6,205 bases of DNA, from contig CALINM010000132.1 of NCBI GenBank assembly GCA_938045315.1, positions 1-6,205 of the forward strand. Reading direction: 5' to 3'. This DNA is from an uncultured bacterium (GTDB taxonomy: Bacteria; CALINM01). The translations under genes and the position numbers were made by a program. Below the pieces are notes generated by a model. It saw only the letters and a program-made list of their open reading frames with translations, was not told the DNA's origin and made no database searches. Positions within the stretch are counted from its first letter, which is position 1, and every line of letters starts with the position of its first letter. Of this stretch, positions 1 through 5,642 are shown one piece after another.

Positions 1-459
1 TATCTTTTTTGATAATTCGAAGGCACAAAGGGTTCTTGCTTCTGGCACATAACCTATACTTAACTTTGACGTTTCCTGAATAAAGTGATAATCAAAAGAT
101 ACATTATAGGCTACTATGACAGTGTCAGATGAGAAACGGAAAAATTCCTTTAAAGCTTTTCCAATTGTCGGAGCATTAGCAACAGCATCATCAGTTATAC
201 CAGTAACTTCTTTAGCTATTTGCGGTATTTTTTTTAGGGGGTTAACGAGTGTGGAAAAAGAATCTTTAATTTGTAATCCTTCTATTTTCACTGCACCTAT
301 TTCAATAATTCTATCTATTGGTGGATATTGAAATCCTGTTGTTTCCAAATCTACTACGGTATAATTTAAATCCTCTAACTCCGTTGAATCTATTTTTTTA
401 AAAATATATTGATATAATTTTTGAAATTGGTCTACCAAATAATCAAGTAATCTTTCCAT
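1..459 (-). CDS. DEDD-family (DnaQ/PolC-epsilon-like) 3'-5' exonuclease, 3' end outside window
   Basis: The first 153 codons are present and the frame is open to the left edge, so the C-terminus is missing. The N-terminal 30 or so residues form a helical extension. The exonuclease fold follows: Exo I motif VVDLETTG (D37, E39), then IIEIGAVKI, the VTGITD segment typical of DnaQ/PolC exonucleases (86-91), and Exo II motif AYNVSFDYHFI with D123. The Exo III H-x4-D motif should lie beyond the edge. The family removes 3' nucleotides from DNA or RNA using two metal ions; whether this one is a replicative proofreader or a repair/RNA-processing nuclease cannot be told from the fragment. The usual His of the Exo II context (AHN) is Tyr118 here. 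The ATG shares one base with the rsmE stop (TAATG) and has only a weak ribosome-binding site, so translation is probably coupled to rsmE. The position after rsmE shows co-transcription, not function. Confidence 0.85.
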   Translation of the reverse strand, partial: MERLLDYLVDQFQKLYQYIFKKIDSTELEDLNYTVVDLETTGFQYPPIDRIIEIGAVKIEGLQIKDSFSTLVNPLKKIPQIAKEVTGITDDAVANAPTIGKALKEFFRFSSDTVIVAYNVSFDYHFIQETSKLSIGYVPEARTLCAFELSKKI

Positions 460-1196
460 TACAATTTACCATTTTTAATAAATCTTATTACTGAAAGGGT
501 ATATAAAATTGCAATTTCAGTTTTTACAACCCTTTCCCCTAACGAGACAGGATAAAAACCATTATTAATAAGAAAATTAAATTCTTCCTCAGTTATACCA
601 CCTTCTGGCCCAAAAAAAAGCACTATATTATTTGCCTCTTCAATTTCCTCTTTACAATCAATAAAATTTGGTAATCCCATTCTTTCTGAAAATAAAATCT
701 TTAAAGCATCTTCTGGGAAAGTGATTTCTTTCAAATTAGTAATTTCTTGAATTACAGGTTCTTTTGAAATATAAGAAACTCTTGAAGATTCATAAGCAAT
801 TTTTTTCAATCTTTCAATCTTTGCTTTAATTTTATCTTTTTCTAATTTTACCATGGTACGTTTCATGTTGACAGGAACAATTTTTGTAACACCTATAGAA
901 GAAGCTATACTTACAACCAGCTCATTTTTATCTTTTTTTAATAAACCATAACAAAGGCATAAATCATAATTTATGCCAAAATCCGTTTTTAAAAAATTAA
1001 ATTTTGCGATAAGTTTATTTTTTTGAATGTCTAAAATTTCACCTTCAAATTCCCTGCCCGTTTCATCAACACAAAAAAATTTATTACCCTTTCTTAATCT
1101 CATAACTCTAATTAGGTAATGAAAATTATTGCCTTCAATGTTAAGCTTTTCATTTTCTTTAAGAAGTTTTTTTAAAAAAATTCTTGGCACTGTCAT
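459..1196 (-). CDS. rsmE: 16S rRNA (uracil1498-N3)-methyltransferase RsmE
   Basis: This SPOUT-class enzyme uses S-adenosylmethionine to methylate N3 of U1498 in 16S rRNA, acting on the assembled 30S subunit. The 245-aa length is normal. The N-terminus (PRIF, then HYLIRVMRLRKGN) matches the PUA-like RNA-binding domain of RsmE. The C-terminal knot carries FFGPEGGITEEE (GPEGG at 196-200) and SLGERVVKTEIA (218-229; R222, T226 and E227 correspond to the family LGxRxLRTETA motif). The segment around 133-150 (IAYESSRVSYISKEP) corresponds to the family's AAEQSxRxxxP but has Ser for the usual Gln. I chose the ATG at 1196 because it overlaps the prmA stop as ATGA and leaves the classical M-x-x-PRIF start. 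An in-frame codon at 1226 would add ten residues lying inside the prmA coding end. Its neighbour prmA is also a ribosome methyltransferase; the same pair is adjacent in Bacillus subtilis. Confidence 0.94.
   Translation of the reverse strand: MTVPRIFLKKLLKENEKLNIEGNNFHYLIRVMRLRKGNKFFCVDETGREFEGEILDIQKNKLIAKFNFLKTDFGINYDLCLCYGLLKKDKNELVVSIASSIGVTKIVPVNMKRTMVKLEKDKIKAKIERLKKIAYESSRVSYISKEPVIQEITNLKEITFPEDALKILFSERMGLPNFIDCKEEIEEANNIVLFFGPEGGITEEEFNFLINNGFYPVSLGERVVKTEIAILYTLSVIRFIKNGKL
1161..1185. repeat. T7A7 tract in an imperfect palindrome inside rsmE
   Basis: AAGAA, one extra G, T7A7 (1167-1180), then TTCTT form a near-perfect dyad encoding the Leu/Lys-rich start of RsmE. It is a homopolymer site prone to slippage; no regulatory role is evident. 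Confidence 0.4.
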
Positions 1197-2002
1197 ATCT
1201 TTTGTAAAACAATTCCTGTCCAACAAAAATTTTTATCTTTTTTGTTTTTTATTGAAATTATTTTAAATGAATCCATAAAATTATCAATGATTTCTTCCCC
1301 CTGTCCCTCTAAAATCCCTGAGAGGATAAGAATACCATTTTCAATCAAAATCTTTTGAAATACAGGTTTTAATTTTATCAACTCATCTAAAATAATATTT
1401 GAAACGCACAAATCAAAATATCCGTCTTTATCTTCAATATTATCAGCAACGACTATCTTTTTACATCTATTTCTTTTTATATTTTTATAAGCTTCATTTA
1501 TTGCAAGAGTATCTATATCTAAAGCATATATTTCATCTGCACCTAATTTTTCAGCAATAATAGCAAGTATACCCGTACCTGTACCTAAATCAAGTATTTT
1601 CATTCCCTTTTTTACATATTTAATTAAAAATTCTATGCATAATTTTGTAGTGGCATGACTCCCTGTACCAAAAGCAAAAGATGGATTTATTACAATTTTT
1701 TTATAACCCATAGGTACTTTATTCTTAAAAAATGTAGGTATGATGAAAAATGGTTTTATTAATATAGGCTTATGGAATTTACGCCACATGGAGTTCCATT
1801 TAATATTATCTTTAACTTTTTCATAAAAAATTTTTTTATCCTTCAAACAGTCGCTGAATCTTTTAAATTCTTCAGTATCATTAAAGTATACAATTAGTTC
1901 TCTATCTTTTTCCCAAATGCCACTTATATTGAAGAGATATAATATGCTTGAAATACGTTCCTTTTCTTCGTCATTAATATAATCAACTATTGCCTGCCAC
2001 AT
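1193..2002 (-). CDS. prmA: Ribosomal protein L11 methyltransferase PrmA
   Basis: PrmA is a class I SAM-dependent methyltransferase that methylates amino groups of ribosomal protein L11. The 269-aa protein has a short N-terminal L11-recognition domain, then the linker with W69, W73 and KP (78-79), the PrmA signature PSFAFGTGSHATT (107-119), SAM motif I DLGTGTGILAI (138-148), the acidic motif II LDID (161-164), and SNIILDEL (201-208) in place of the family's ANILAxPL. It is somewhat shorter than the 293-aa E. coli protein, mostly at the N-terminus. The ATG at 2002 gives MWQAIV, which fits the Trp-containing start common in PrmA. There is no Shine-Dalgarno sequence before it, and a likely -10 box lies only 6 nt upstream, so the message may be leaderless. 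Its stop overlaps the rsmE start by 4 nt. Confidence 0.94.
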   Translation of the reverse strand: MWQAIVDYINDEEKERISSILYLFNISGIWEKDRELIVYFNDTEEFKRFSDCLKDKKIFYEKVKDNIKWNSMWRKFHKPILIKPFFIIPTFFKNKVPMGYKKIVINPSFAFGTGSHATTKLCIEFLIKYVKKGMKILDLGTGTGILAIIAEKLGADEIYALDIDTLAINEAYKNIKRNRCKKIVVADNIEDKDGYFDLCVSNIILDELIKLKPVFQKILIENGILILSGILEGQGEEIIDNFMDSFKIISIKNKKDKNFCWTGIVLQKI

Positions 2003-2006
2003 GCAA
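1990..2006. repeat. 17-bp imperfect dyad over the trxB -35 box
   Basis: TTGCCTG-CCA-CATGCAA has 7-nt arms matching at 6 of 7 positions around a 3-nt centre. It covers the trxB -35 hexamer and the prmA start codon, where a repressor or activator dimer could bind. It also encodes the first prmA residues, so it may be chance. Confidence 0.3.
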
Positions 2007-2018
2007 TAAGTATATAAT
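1990..2018 (+). promoter_or_regulatory. Predicted sigma70-type promoter of trxB
   Basis: A perfect TATAAT -10 box lies at 2013-2018, with TTGCCT (4 of 6 matches to TTGACA) at 1990-1995 and an ideal 17-bp spacer. Transcription would start near 2025, giving a leader of about 31 nt that contains the GGAG ribosome-binding site. The -35 box lies inside the first codons of the divergent prmA gene, and the -10 box overlaps the opposing prmA -10 box. The boxes are seen directly; activity is inferred. Confidence 0.7.
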
Positions 2019-2036
2019 GAATAAAAGCTTTTTCAA
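2009..2036 (-). promoter_or_regulatory. Predicted promoter of the prmA-rsmE-exonuclease group
   Basis: On the minus strand, TTGAAA (2036-2031) is followed after 16 bp by TATACT (2014-2009), matching TTGACA/TATAAT at 5 of 6 positions each. The expected start point falls at or next to the A of the prmA ATG (2002), leaving no room for a leader or Shine-Dalgarno sequence. Alternatives are a longer transcript starting inside trxB, or a chance match in AT-rich DNA. Confidence 0.55.
2023..2032. repeat. Perfect 10-bp palindrome AAAAGCTTTT at the trxB start region
   Basis: AAAAGCTTTT sits near the predicted trxB transcription start (about 2025) and next to the prmA -35 box (2031-2036), overlapping it by two bases. 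It could be an operator half-site or just A/T-tract DNA; the low complexity makes chance likely. Confidence 0.25.
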
Positions 2037-2046
2037 AAACTTTTTT

Positions 2047-2050
2047 GGAG
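2047..2050 (+). promoter_or_regulatory. Ribosome-binding site that fixes the trxB start
   Basis: GGAG lies 5 nt before the ATG at 2056. The upstream in-frame candidates (TTG at 1990, ATG at 2017) have no such site and lie inside the promoter, so 2056 is the start. Confidence 0.85.
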
Positions 2051-2055
2051 TACTT

Positions 2056-2964
2056 ATGACAAAAGACATTATCATTATTGGTGGTGGTCCAGCAGGTCTC
2101 ACATCTGCAATCTATACCAGCAGAGCAAGGCACAGTACGCTTGTAATAGAAGAAAAAGCTGTTGGAGGGCAGATAATATTAACGACTGAAATTGAAAATT
2201 ATCCAGGATTTCCAAAGGGCATTATGGGACCAGAGCTTGGAATGTTAATGGAAGAACAGGCTAAAAAATTTGGAACAGAAATTAAATATGATAGTGTGAA
2301 ATCTATTAATATAGATGAAAAAAAGGTAATTACTGAAAAAGAAGAATATACTTGTAAAGCAATAATAATTGCAACTGGAGCAACTCCGTCCAAATTAAAT
2401 CTACCTAAAGAAGAAGAACTAACGGGAAGAGGTATATCATATTGTGCAACATGTGATGGTGCTTTCTTTAAGGATCAAATTGTTGCAGTTATTGGTGGTG
2501 GGAACACTGCTGTTGAAGAGGCATTATTCCTTACTAACTTTGCCAAAAAGGTTTATTTAATCCATAGAAGAGACAAATTAAGAGCTGAAAAATGTTTACA
2601 AGAAAGATTATTTGAACATGACAAAATAGAAGTAATTTGGAATACTATTGTTGATTCCCTTGAAGGTGATGATTCACTAAAGGGTATTAACATCAAAAAC
2701 AAAATAACAGGACAAATTTCTTTATTACCCTTAGATGGACTATTTATATTTGTTGGTTATACTCCAAAAACAGAATTTTTAAAAGGATTGTTGGAACTTG
2801 ACGAAAATGGATATATAAAAGTAAATGAGAAAAATCAAACAAGTATACCCTGGATTTTTGCCGCTGGAGATTGTATATCAAAGCCTTATAAACAAATTGC
2901 TACAGCAGTTGGTGATGGGTGCACTGCTGCACTATCTGCAATTGCCTATCTCGAGGGGTATTGA
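2056..2964 (+). CDS. trxB: Thioredoxin reductase (NADPH) TrxB
   Basis: This FAD flavoenzyme moves electrons from NADPH to thioredoxin through a redox disulfide and is a cytosolic homodimer. The 302-aa protein shows the FAD Rossmann motif IIGGGPAGL (7-15), GGQI (37-40), a second FAD-domain segment IIIATGA (103-109), the redox centre CATC (C130, C133), the NAD(P)-binding motif VIGGGNTAVEEA (145-156), HRRDKLRAEK (170-179), whose H170-R171-R172 and R176 favour NADPH over NADH, and the C-terminal FAD motif IFAAGD (267-272). The family's Arg before the conserved Q-x-x-T-A is K279 here. Length is slightly short of the usual 310-320 because the N-terminus begins right at the first beta strand. It is transcribed alone, divergent from prmA, from its own near-consensus promoter, and its 3' end overlaps the convergent gene by 33 bp. 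No thioredoxin gene is in the window. Related ferredoxin- or NADH-linked reductases are possible but less likely given HRR. Confidence 0.95.
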   Translation: MTKDIIIIGGGPAGLTSAIYTSRARHSTLVIEEKAVGGQIILTTEIENYPGFPKGIMGPELGMLMEEQAKKFGTEIKYDSVKSINIDEKKVITEKEEYTCKAIIIATGATPSKLNLPKEEELTGRGISYCATCDGAFFKDQIVAVIGGGNTAVEEALFLTNFAKKVYLIHRRDKLRAEKCLQERLFEHDKIEVIWNTIVDSLEGDDSLKGINIKNKITGQISLLPLDGLFIFVGYTPKTEFLKGLLELDENGYIKVNEKNQTSIPWIFAAGDCISKPYKQIATAVGDGCTAALSAIAYLEGY

Positions 2965-3582
2965 ATATCCGCTAAGTCTTATTATTCTATCGGTAATTGT
3001 AAGCCAATATTCTTTTAAATATTTTGGGAAAGCAAGTAATAAATTTAACCCACTACTTTCTTCAAATCTAAACTGAATAAAACATTCATCTTCACTGATG
3101 AGATCTAAAATTTCTATATCACTATCAATTAAAATCAATCTACCTATATAATTTTTCCTGATAGTCGCATAATATCTGGCCTTTGGAGTAAGTAAAAAAG
3201 ATTCCCTTTCCTCTCGTGAAAATCTACTATTCCAAATAAAAGGTACCTGAAAAACAAACTCTACATAAAAAAATTCCCCCCTTTCATCAAAAAACTCTTC
3301 AAGTTCATCATAGTATTCAATTACTAATTTTACAAAATCCCCTACATCTTCAACCTTTATCCTATCATCAAAATTATTTTCTACTTCCTTTAACTGATAT
3401 TCTGCAAAAATAATTTTTAAAAATTTTGTATCCACATCAAGGATATTTTCAATAGCATATTCTCTAATCTCATCGATCTGAGTTATTTTCACTCCTAACC
3501 AATATGCTACATATTTTGATGATAAAAAATACTGGATAAATTCTGGTAGCTTATCAATTTTTAAAGCTTCGTTGATAACCAC
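2932..3582 (-). CDS. Unrecognised acidic 216-aa protein, last gene of the PHP operon
   Basis: I do not recognise this protein. It is soluble-looking, with no signal peptide or membrane segment, rich in Glu/Asp and aromatic residues, with an acidic patch at about 92-103 (DELEEFFDERGE) and an alpha/beta-looking C-terminal half (LILIDSDIEILDL at 149-161, then FIQFRFEE and LNLLLAFPKYL). The start is GTG: an in-frame TGA sits only two codons upstream and no other Met occurs in the protein, so initiation further upstream is excluded; a GTG near codon 31 is the main later alternative. The start lies 22 nt inside the end of the PHP gene and has no clear ribosome-binding site, so translation is probably coupled to that gene. 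The TAG stop lies within trxB codons on the other strand. The long open frame, coding-like composition and tight spacing support a real gene; function is unknown. Confidence 0.8.
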   Translation of the reverse strand: MVINEALKIDKLPEFIQYFLSSKYVAYWLGVKITQIDEIREYAIENILDVDTKFLKIIFAEYQLKEVENNFDDRIKVEDVGDFVKLVIEYYDELEEFFDERGEFFYVEFVFQVPFIWNSRFSREERESFLLTPKARYYATIRKNYIGRLILIDSDIEILDLISEDECFIQFRFEESSGLNLLLAFPKYLKEYWLTITDRIIRLSGYSIPLEIGNCR

Positions 3583-4208
3583 TTTTCAACCATGTTATAG
3601 GCTTTGAAAAAATCATTTTCATCCAATCCCGCACCCATTGCTACAATCTTTGCAAAACTAAAAGTAATTAGATCCTTTGGACTATGAGCATCAGTATTGA
3701 CTGTAATCATAGCACCATGTTTTTTCGCTAATTTTGCCACATGACCATTAGTAATATTATGTCCTCCCCTTGCTGTAATTTCAAGTATTACCCCTTTTTT
3801 TGCTGCTTTTTTTACGTCTTCTTCCCTTATCATACCTGGATGGGCAAGTATATCGACTCCTGCCTCAATTGCTGATCTATTAGTTCCAGATAAAACTGGT
3901 TCAACAGGGCTCTCACCATGACCTACAACTATTTTTGCACCCATCTTTCTTGCTTCTCTTACTGCCTCTTTCATAAGGGGAGGTGGAATGTGTGTCAATT
4001 CACATCCTGGAATAACTTTAATTTTACCTAAATCATTTATTTTTTTTGCTGCCTTAACAATATTCGGTATTATATGATCAAAAGAAGAAAAATCCATATG
4101 ATCAGTCAATGCAATGCATTTGTAACCAATATTCTCAGCCCTTCTTACTAATTCAAAGGGTATTAAATCACCATCTGAAAATATTGTATGGGTATGCAAA
4201 TCAATCAT
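3561..4208 (-). CDS. PHP-domain metal-dependent phosphoesterase (YcdX/PolX-like, histidinol-phosphatase superfamily)
   Basis: This 215-aa protein is essentially one PHP domain, a TIM-barrel-like fold that hydrolyses phosphoesters with a multi-metal centre. The full ligand set is visible: H5 and H7 in DLHTHT, D12 in FSDGD, H37 in LTDH, E70 in GCEL, H97 in VGHGESPVEP, H123 in ILAHPG, and D173 and H175 in NTDAH. The HGESPVEP...GTN stretch resembles YcdX and the PHP domain of PolX more than HisK/HisJ-type histidinol phosphatases, which are usually about 260 aa. There is no polymerase or other added domain. Automatic labels may call it histidinol-phosphatase, but no his genes are nearby and the substrate is unknown. 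The ATG at 4208 overlaps the upstream stop as ATGA and has a strong ribosome-binding site. The ATG at 4220 is too early, since it lies against that site. The context of signalling-type proteins suggests a regulatory phosphoesterase, which is inference. Confidence 0.9.
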   Translation of the reverse strand: MIDLHTHTIFSDGDLIPFELVRRAENIGYKCIALTDHMDFSSFDHIIPNIVKAAKKINDLGKIKVIPGCELTHIPPPLMKEAVREARKMGAKIVVGHGESPVEPVLSGTNRSAIEAGVDILAHPGMIREEDVKKAAKKGVILEITARGGHNITNGHVAKLAKKHGAMITVNTDAHSPKDLITFSFAKIVAMGAGLDENDFFKAYNMVEKWLSTKL

Positions 4209-5641
4209 TTTCCCTCCCATGTTATAAATGACTCAAATAGCTTTTCCATATTTTTTATCACCAATTCTGAATTATTCAAATCTTTAGGTTCTAGAACAAC
4301 ATATCTTTTACCTAAATAGCTTAGAACGTCTCTAAAAATATCTCTTTTACCAATTACAATAGCACCAATGATATTTCTCAAAACAGACTCCAGTAATGGA
4401 AAATTTGGTATCATCCCACAAAAATAAAAAATATGTAATGATAAACTTTCTACTAAAAAAATCTTTCCCATATAACCCATTTTACTCTGTGCATTTAACA
4501 ATTTTAAAACATTCTCACTGGCAGATTCAAAATTCAATGAATTAAAAAAATTTACAAGTGCATAAGCTGGTTGGGGATCGTTCATGAATATAACAAGATA
4601 AATATTATCAGTTAACCTTTTATCATAAAAAATTTTACCCAATTTCCTTTTAAGCTCTATTATAATATCAGAGGAGAAGTTTGTCCTGCTTATATTTTCA
4701 TCTTTAACAATTGTTTCTATCTCTAAAATTCCTTTTTCCCATAGTGCGCATATTATTTTCAAAATTTCATAGTCTGGAGCATCAATATTATCAATTAAAA
4801 CATTTATATCAGGAAAAATCTCAATTGCAGTAAGAACCTCTTTAGTAATTGGTCTTAAATTTTGAGGCAATTGATTTGTTTTAATTTTAAGCTTTAATTT
4901 TCCAGATACGGGGATTTGCTTTTTTAATTCCTCAATTTCATCAATCTGCCTTAACCCTTCCATTATAAGGCTATCCGAATTTTCATTAATCTCTTCAGTC
5001 ATTGAAGGTTCACCGGGCAAAAATCTGAAATAACCGTCTTTAAGTCCTAAAATTCTATATAAAGCTTTGACTTTTCTTACATATCCCTTTTTAGCATTTA
5101 TAATTCTTCCTTCATTTAAAACAACAACCCCAACTGGTACTTCTGATTTTTGCGTTTCATAAAGATACAGATTCCCTGTTCTTTTGTTAATAGATAATAT
5201 TTGCAATAAATCAGTTATACTCATTTGTTTTAAGTTGCCAGCAAATTCTTCTTCAAATCTTCTATCATGAACATTTAGTATTTTTTTTCTGATTGTTAAC
5301 AATATTTTTTTTATTTCATCTTTATTAAATGGTTTTAGTACGAAATAATCTACGTTTCTTCTAAAATGTGAAAGCTGTATGGATTTATCACTTATGTAAA
5401 AAATTGGAATAGATTCAGTCTTAGGATTTGTTCTTAAAATCTGACTTAGTTTAACCCCATCAATAAGTGGTAAATCAAGGGAAAGCATAATAAAATCAGG
5501 GACTTTCTGCAAAGCTAACTGTAAAGCTTCCACACCATCTTCAGCTTTTACAACATCATAACTATCTTTATCAAGAAGGTTTAATATATCCTCTAAATTT
5601 TTTTTATCCCATTCTGCTATAAGCACCTTAATCTTTCTCAT
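4205..5641 (-). CDS. Pseudo-receiver / DUF4388 (PatA-type) protein with degenerate GTPase-like C-terminus
   Basis: The 478-aa cytosolic signalling protein has several regions. Residues 1-120 look like a CheY-type receiver: KVLIAEWD at 5-12, PDFIMLSLDLPLIDG at 48-62, the switch Ser at about 84, and DYFVLKP with K103-P104. The phosphoacceptor position is S54, not Asp, and the acidic pair is E10-W11, so ordinary phosphorylation is not expected. Residues 131-242 match the DUF4388/PatA N-terminal pattern (GNLKQMSITDLLQIL, RTGNLYL, VVVLNEGRIINA, GYFRF, then MEGLRQIDE). Residues 247-310 look like the small helical or winged-helix region that often follows. Residues 345-475 follow the order of an MglA/COG2229-type small GTPase (GKIFLVESLSLHIF, CG at 408-409, GAIVIGKRD), but no P-loop, DxxG or NKxD is present. 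The start is 1 nt after the upstream stop (TAAAATG) with a weak ribosome-binding site, implying coupling; its stop overlaps the PHP start. A role as phosphorylation-independent scaffold is inferred. Confidence 0.85.
   Translation of the reverse strand: MRKIKVLIAEWDKKNLEDILNLLDKDSYDVVKAEDGVEALQLALQKVPDFIMLSLDLPLIDGVKLSQILRTNPKTESIPIFYISDKSIQLSHFRRNVDYFVLKPFNKDEIKKILLTIRKKILNVHDRRFEEEFAGNLKQMSITDLLQILSINKRTGNLYLYETQKSEVPVGVVVLNEGRIINAKKGYVRKVKALYRILGLKDGYFRFLPGEPSMTEEINENSDSLIMEGLRQIDEIEELKKQIPVSGKLKLKIKTNQLPQNLRPITKEVLTAIEIFPDINVLIDNIDAPDYEILKIICALWEKGILEIETIVKDENISRTNFSSDIIIELKRKLGKIFYDKRLTDNIYLVIFMNDPQPAYALVNFFNSLNFESASENVLKLLNAQSKMGYMGKIFLVESLSLHIFYFCGMIPNFPLLESVLRNIIGAIVIGKRDIFRDVLSYLGKRYVVLEPKDLNNSELVIKNMEKLFESFITWEGK
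4213..4218 (-). promoter_or_regulatory. Strong ribosome-binding site of the PHP gene
   Basis: GGGAGG lies 4 nt before the ATG at 4208, within the last codons of the upstream gene. It is the best Shine-Dalgarno sequence in this operon and decides against the earlier ATG at 4220. Confidence 0.8.
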
Positions 5642-5642
5642 T

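Noticed and set aside
228-235. T8 run in the exonuclease gene as a frameshift or pseudogene sign
   Set aside because: The frame is intact with conserved motifs on both sides; homopolymers are expected at this AT content.
116-331. Plus-strand open frame of 71 codons
   Set aside because: It lies antisense to the exonuclease gene, whose conserved motifs show the minus strand is the coding one.
1197-1226. N-terminal extension of RsmE to 1226
   Set aside because: The ten extra residues lie within the prmA coding end; the ATG at 1196 makes an ATGA overlap and gives the family's normal N-terminus.
1990-2055. Longer trxB starting at TTG 1990 or ATG 2017
   Set aside because: Both lie within the predicted promoter and lack a ribosome-binding site; the ATG at 2056 has GGAG at ideal spacing and begins right at the FAD-binding strand.
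2199-2393. Minus-strand open frame inside trxB
   Set aside because: It is opposite a highly conserved flavoenzyme; no ribosome-binding site or recognisable product.
2956-2970. Short hairpin GGGTAT-TGA-ATATCC at the trxB stop as a terminator
   Set aside because: The stem is only 6 bp with a G-T pair, and no T-run follows on either strand.
3004-3027. Inverted repeat CCAATATT...AATATTTTGG as a bidirectional terminator
   Set aside because: The arms need a bulge, it lies in coding sequence of the 216-aa gene, and no T-tract follows.
2825-3076. Plus-strand open frame across the trxB end
   Set aside because: It is out of frame with trxB and antisense to the 216-aa gene, with no start signal.
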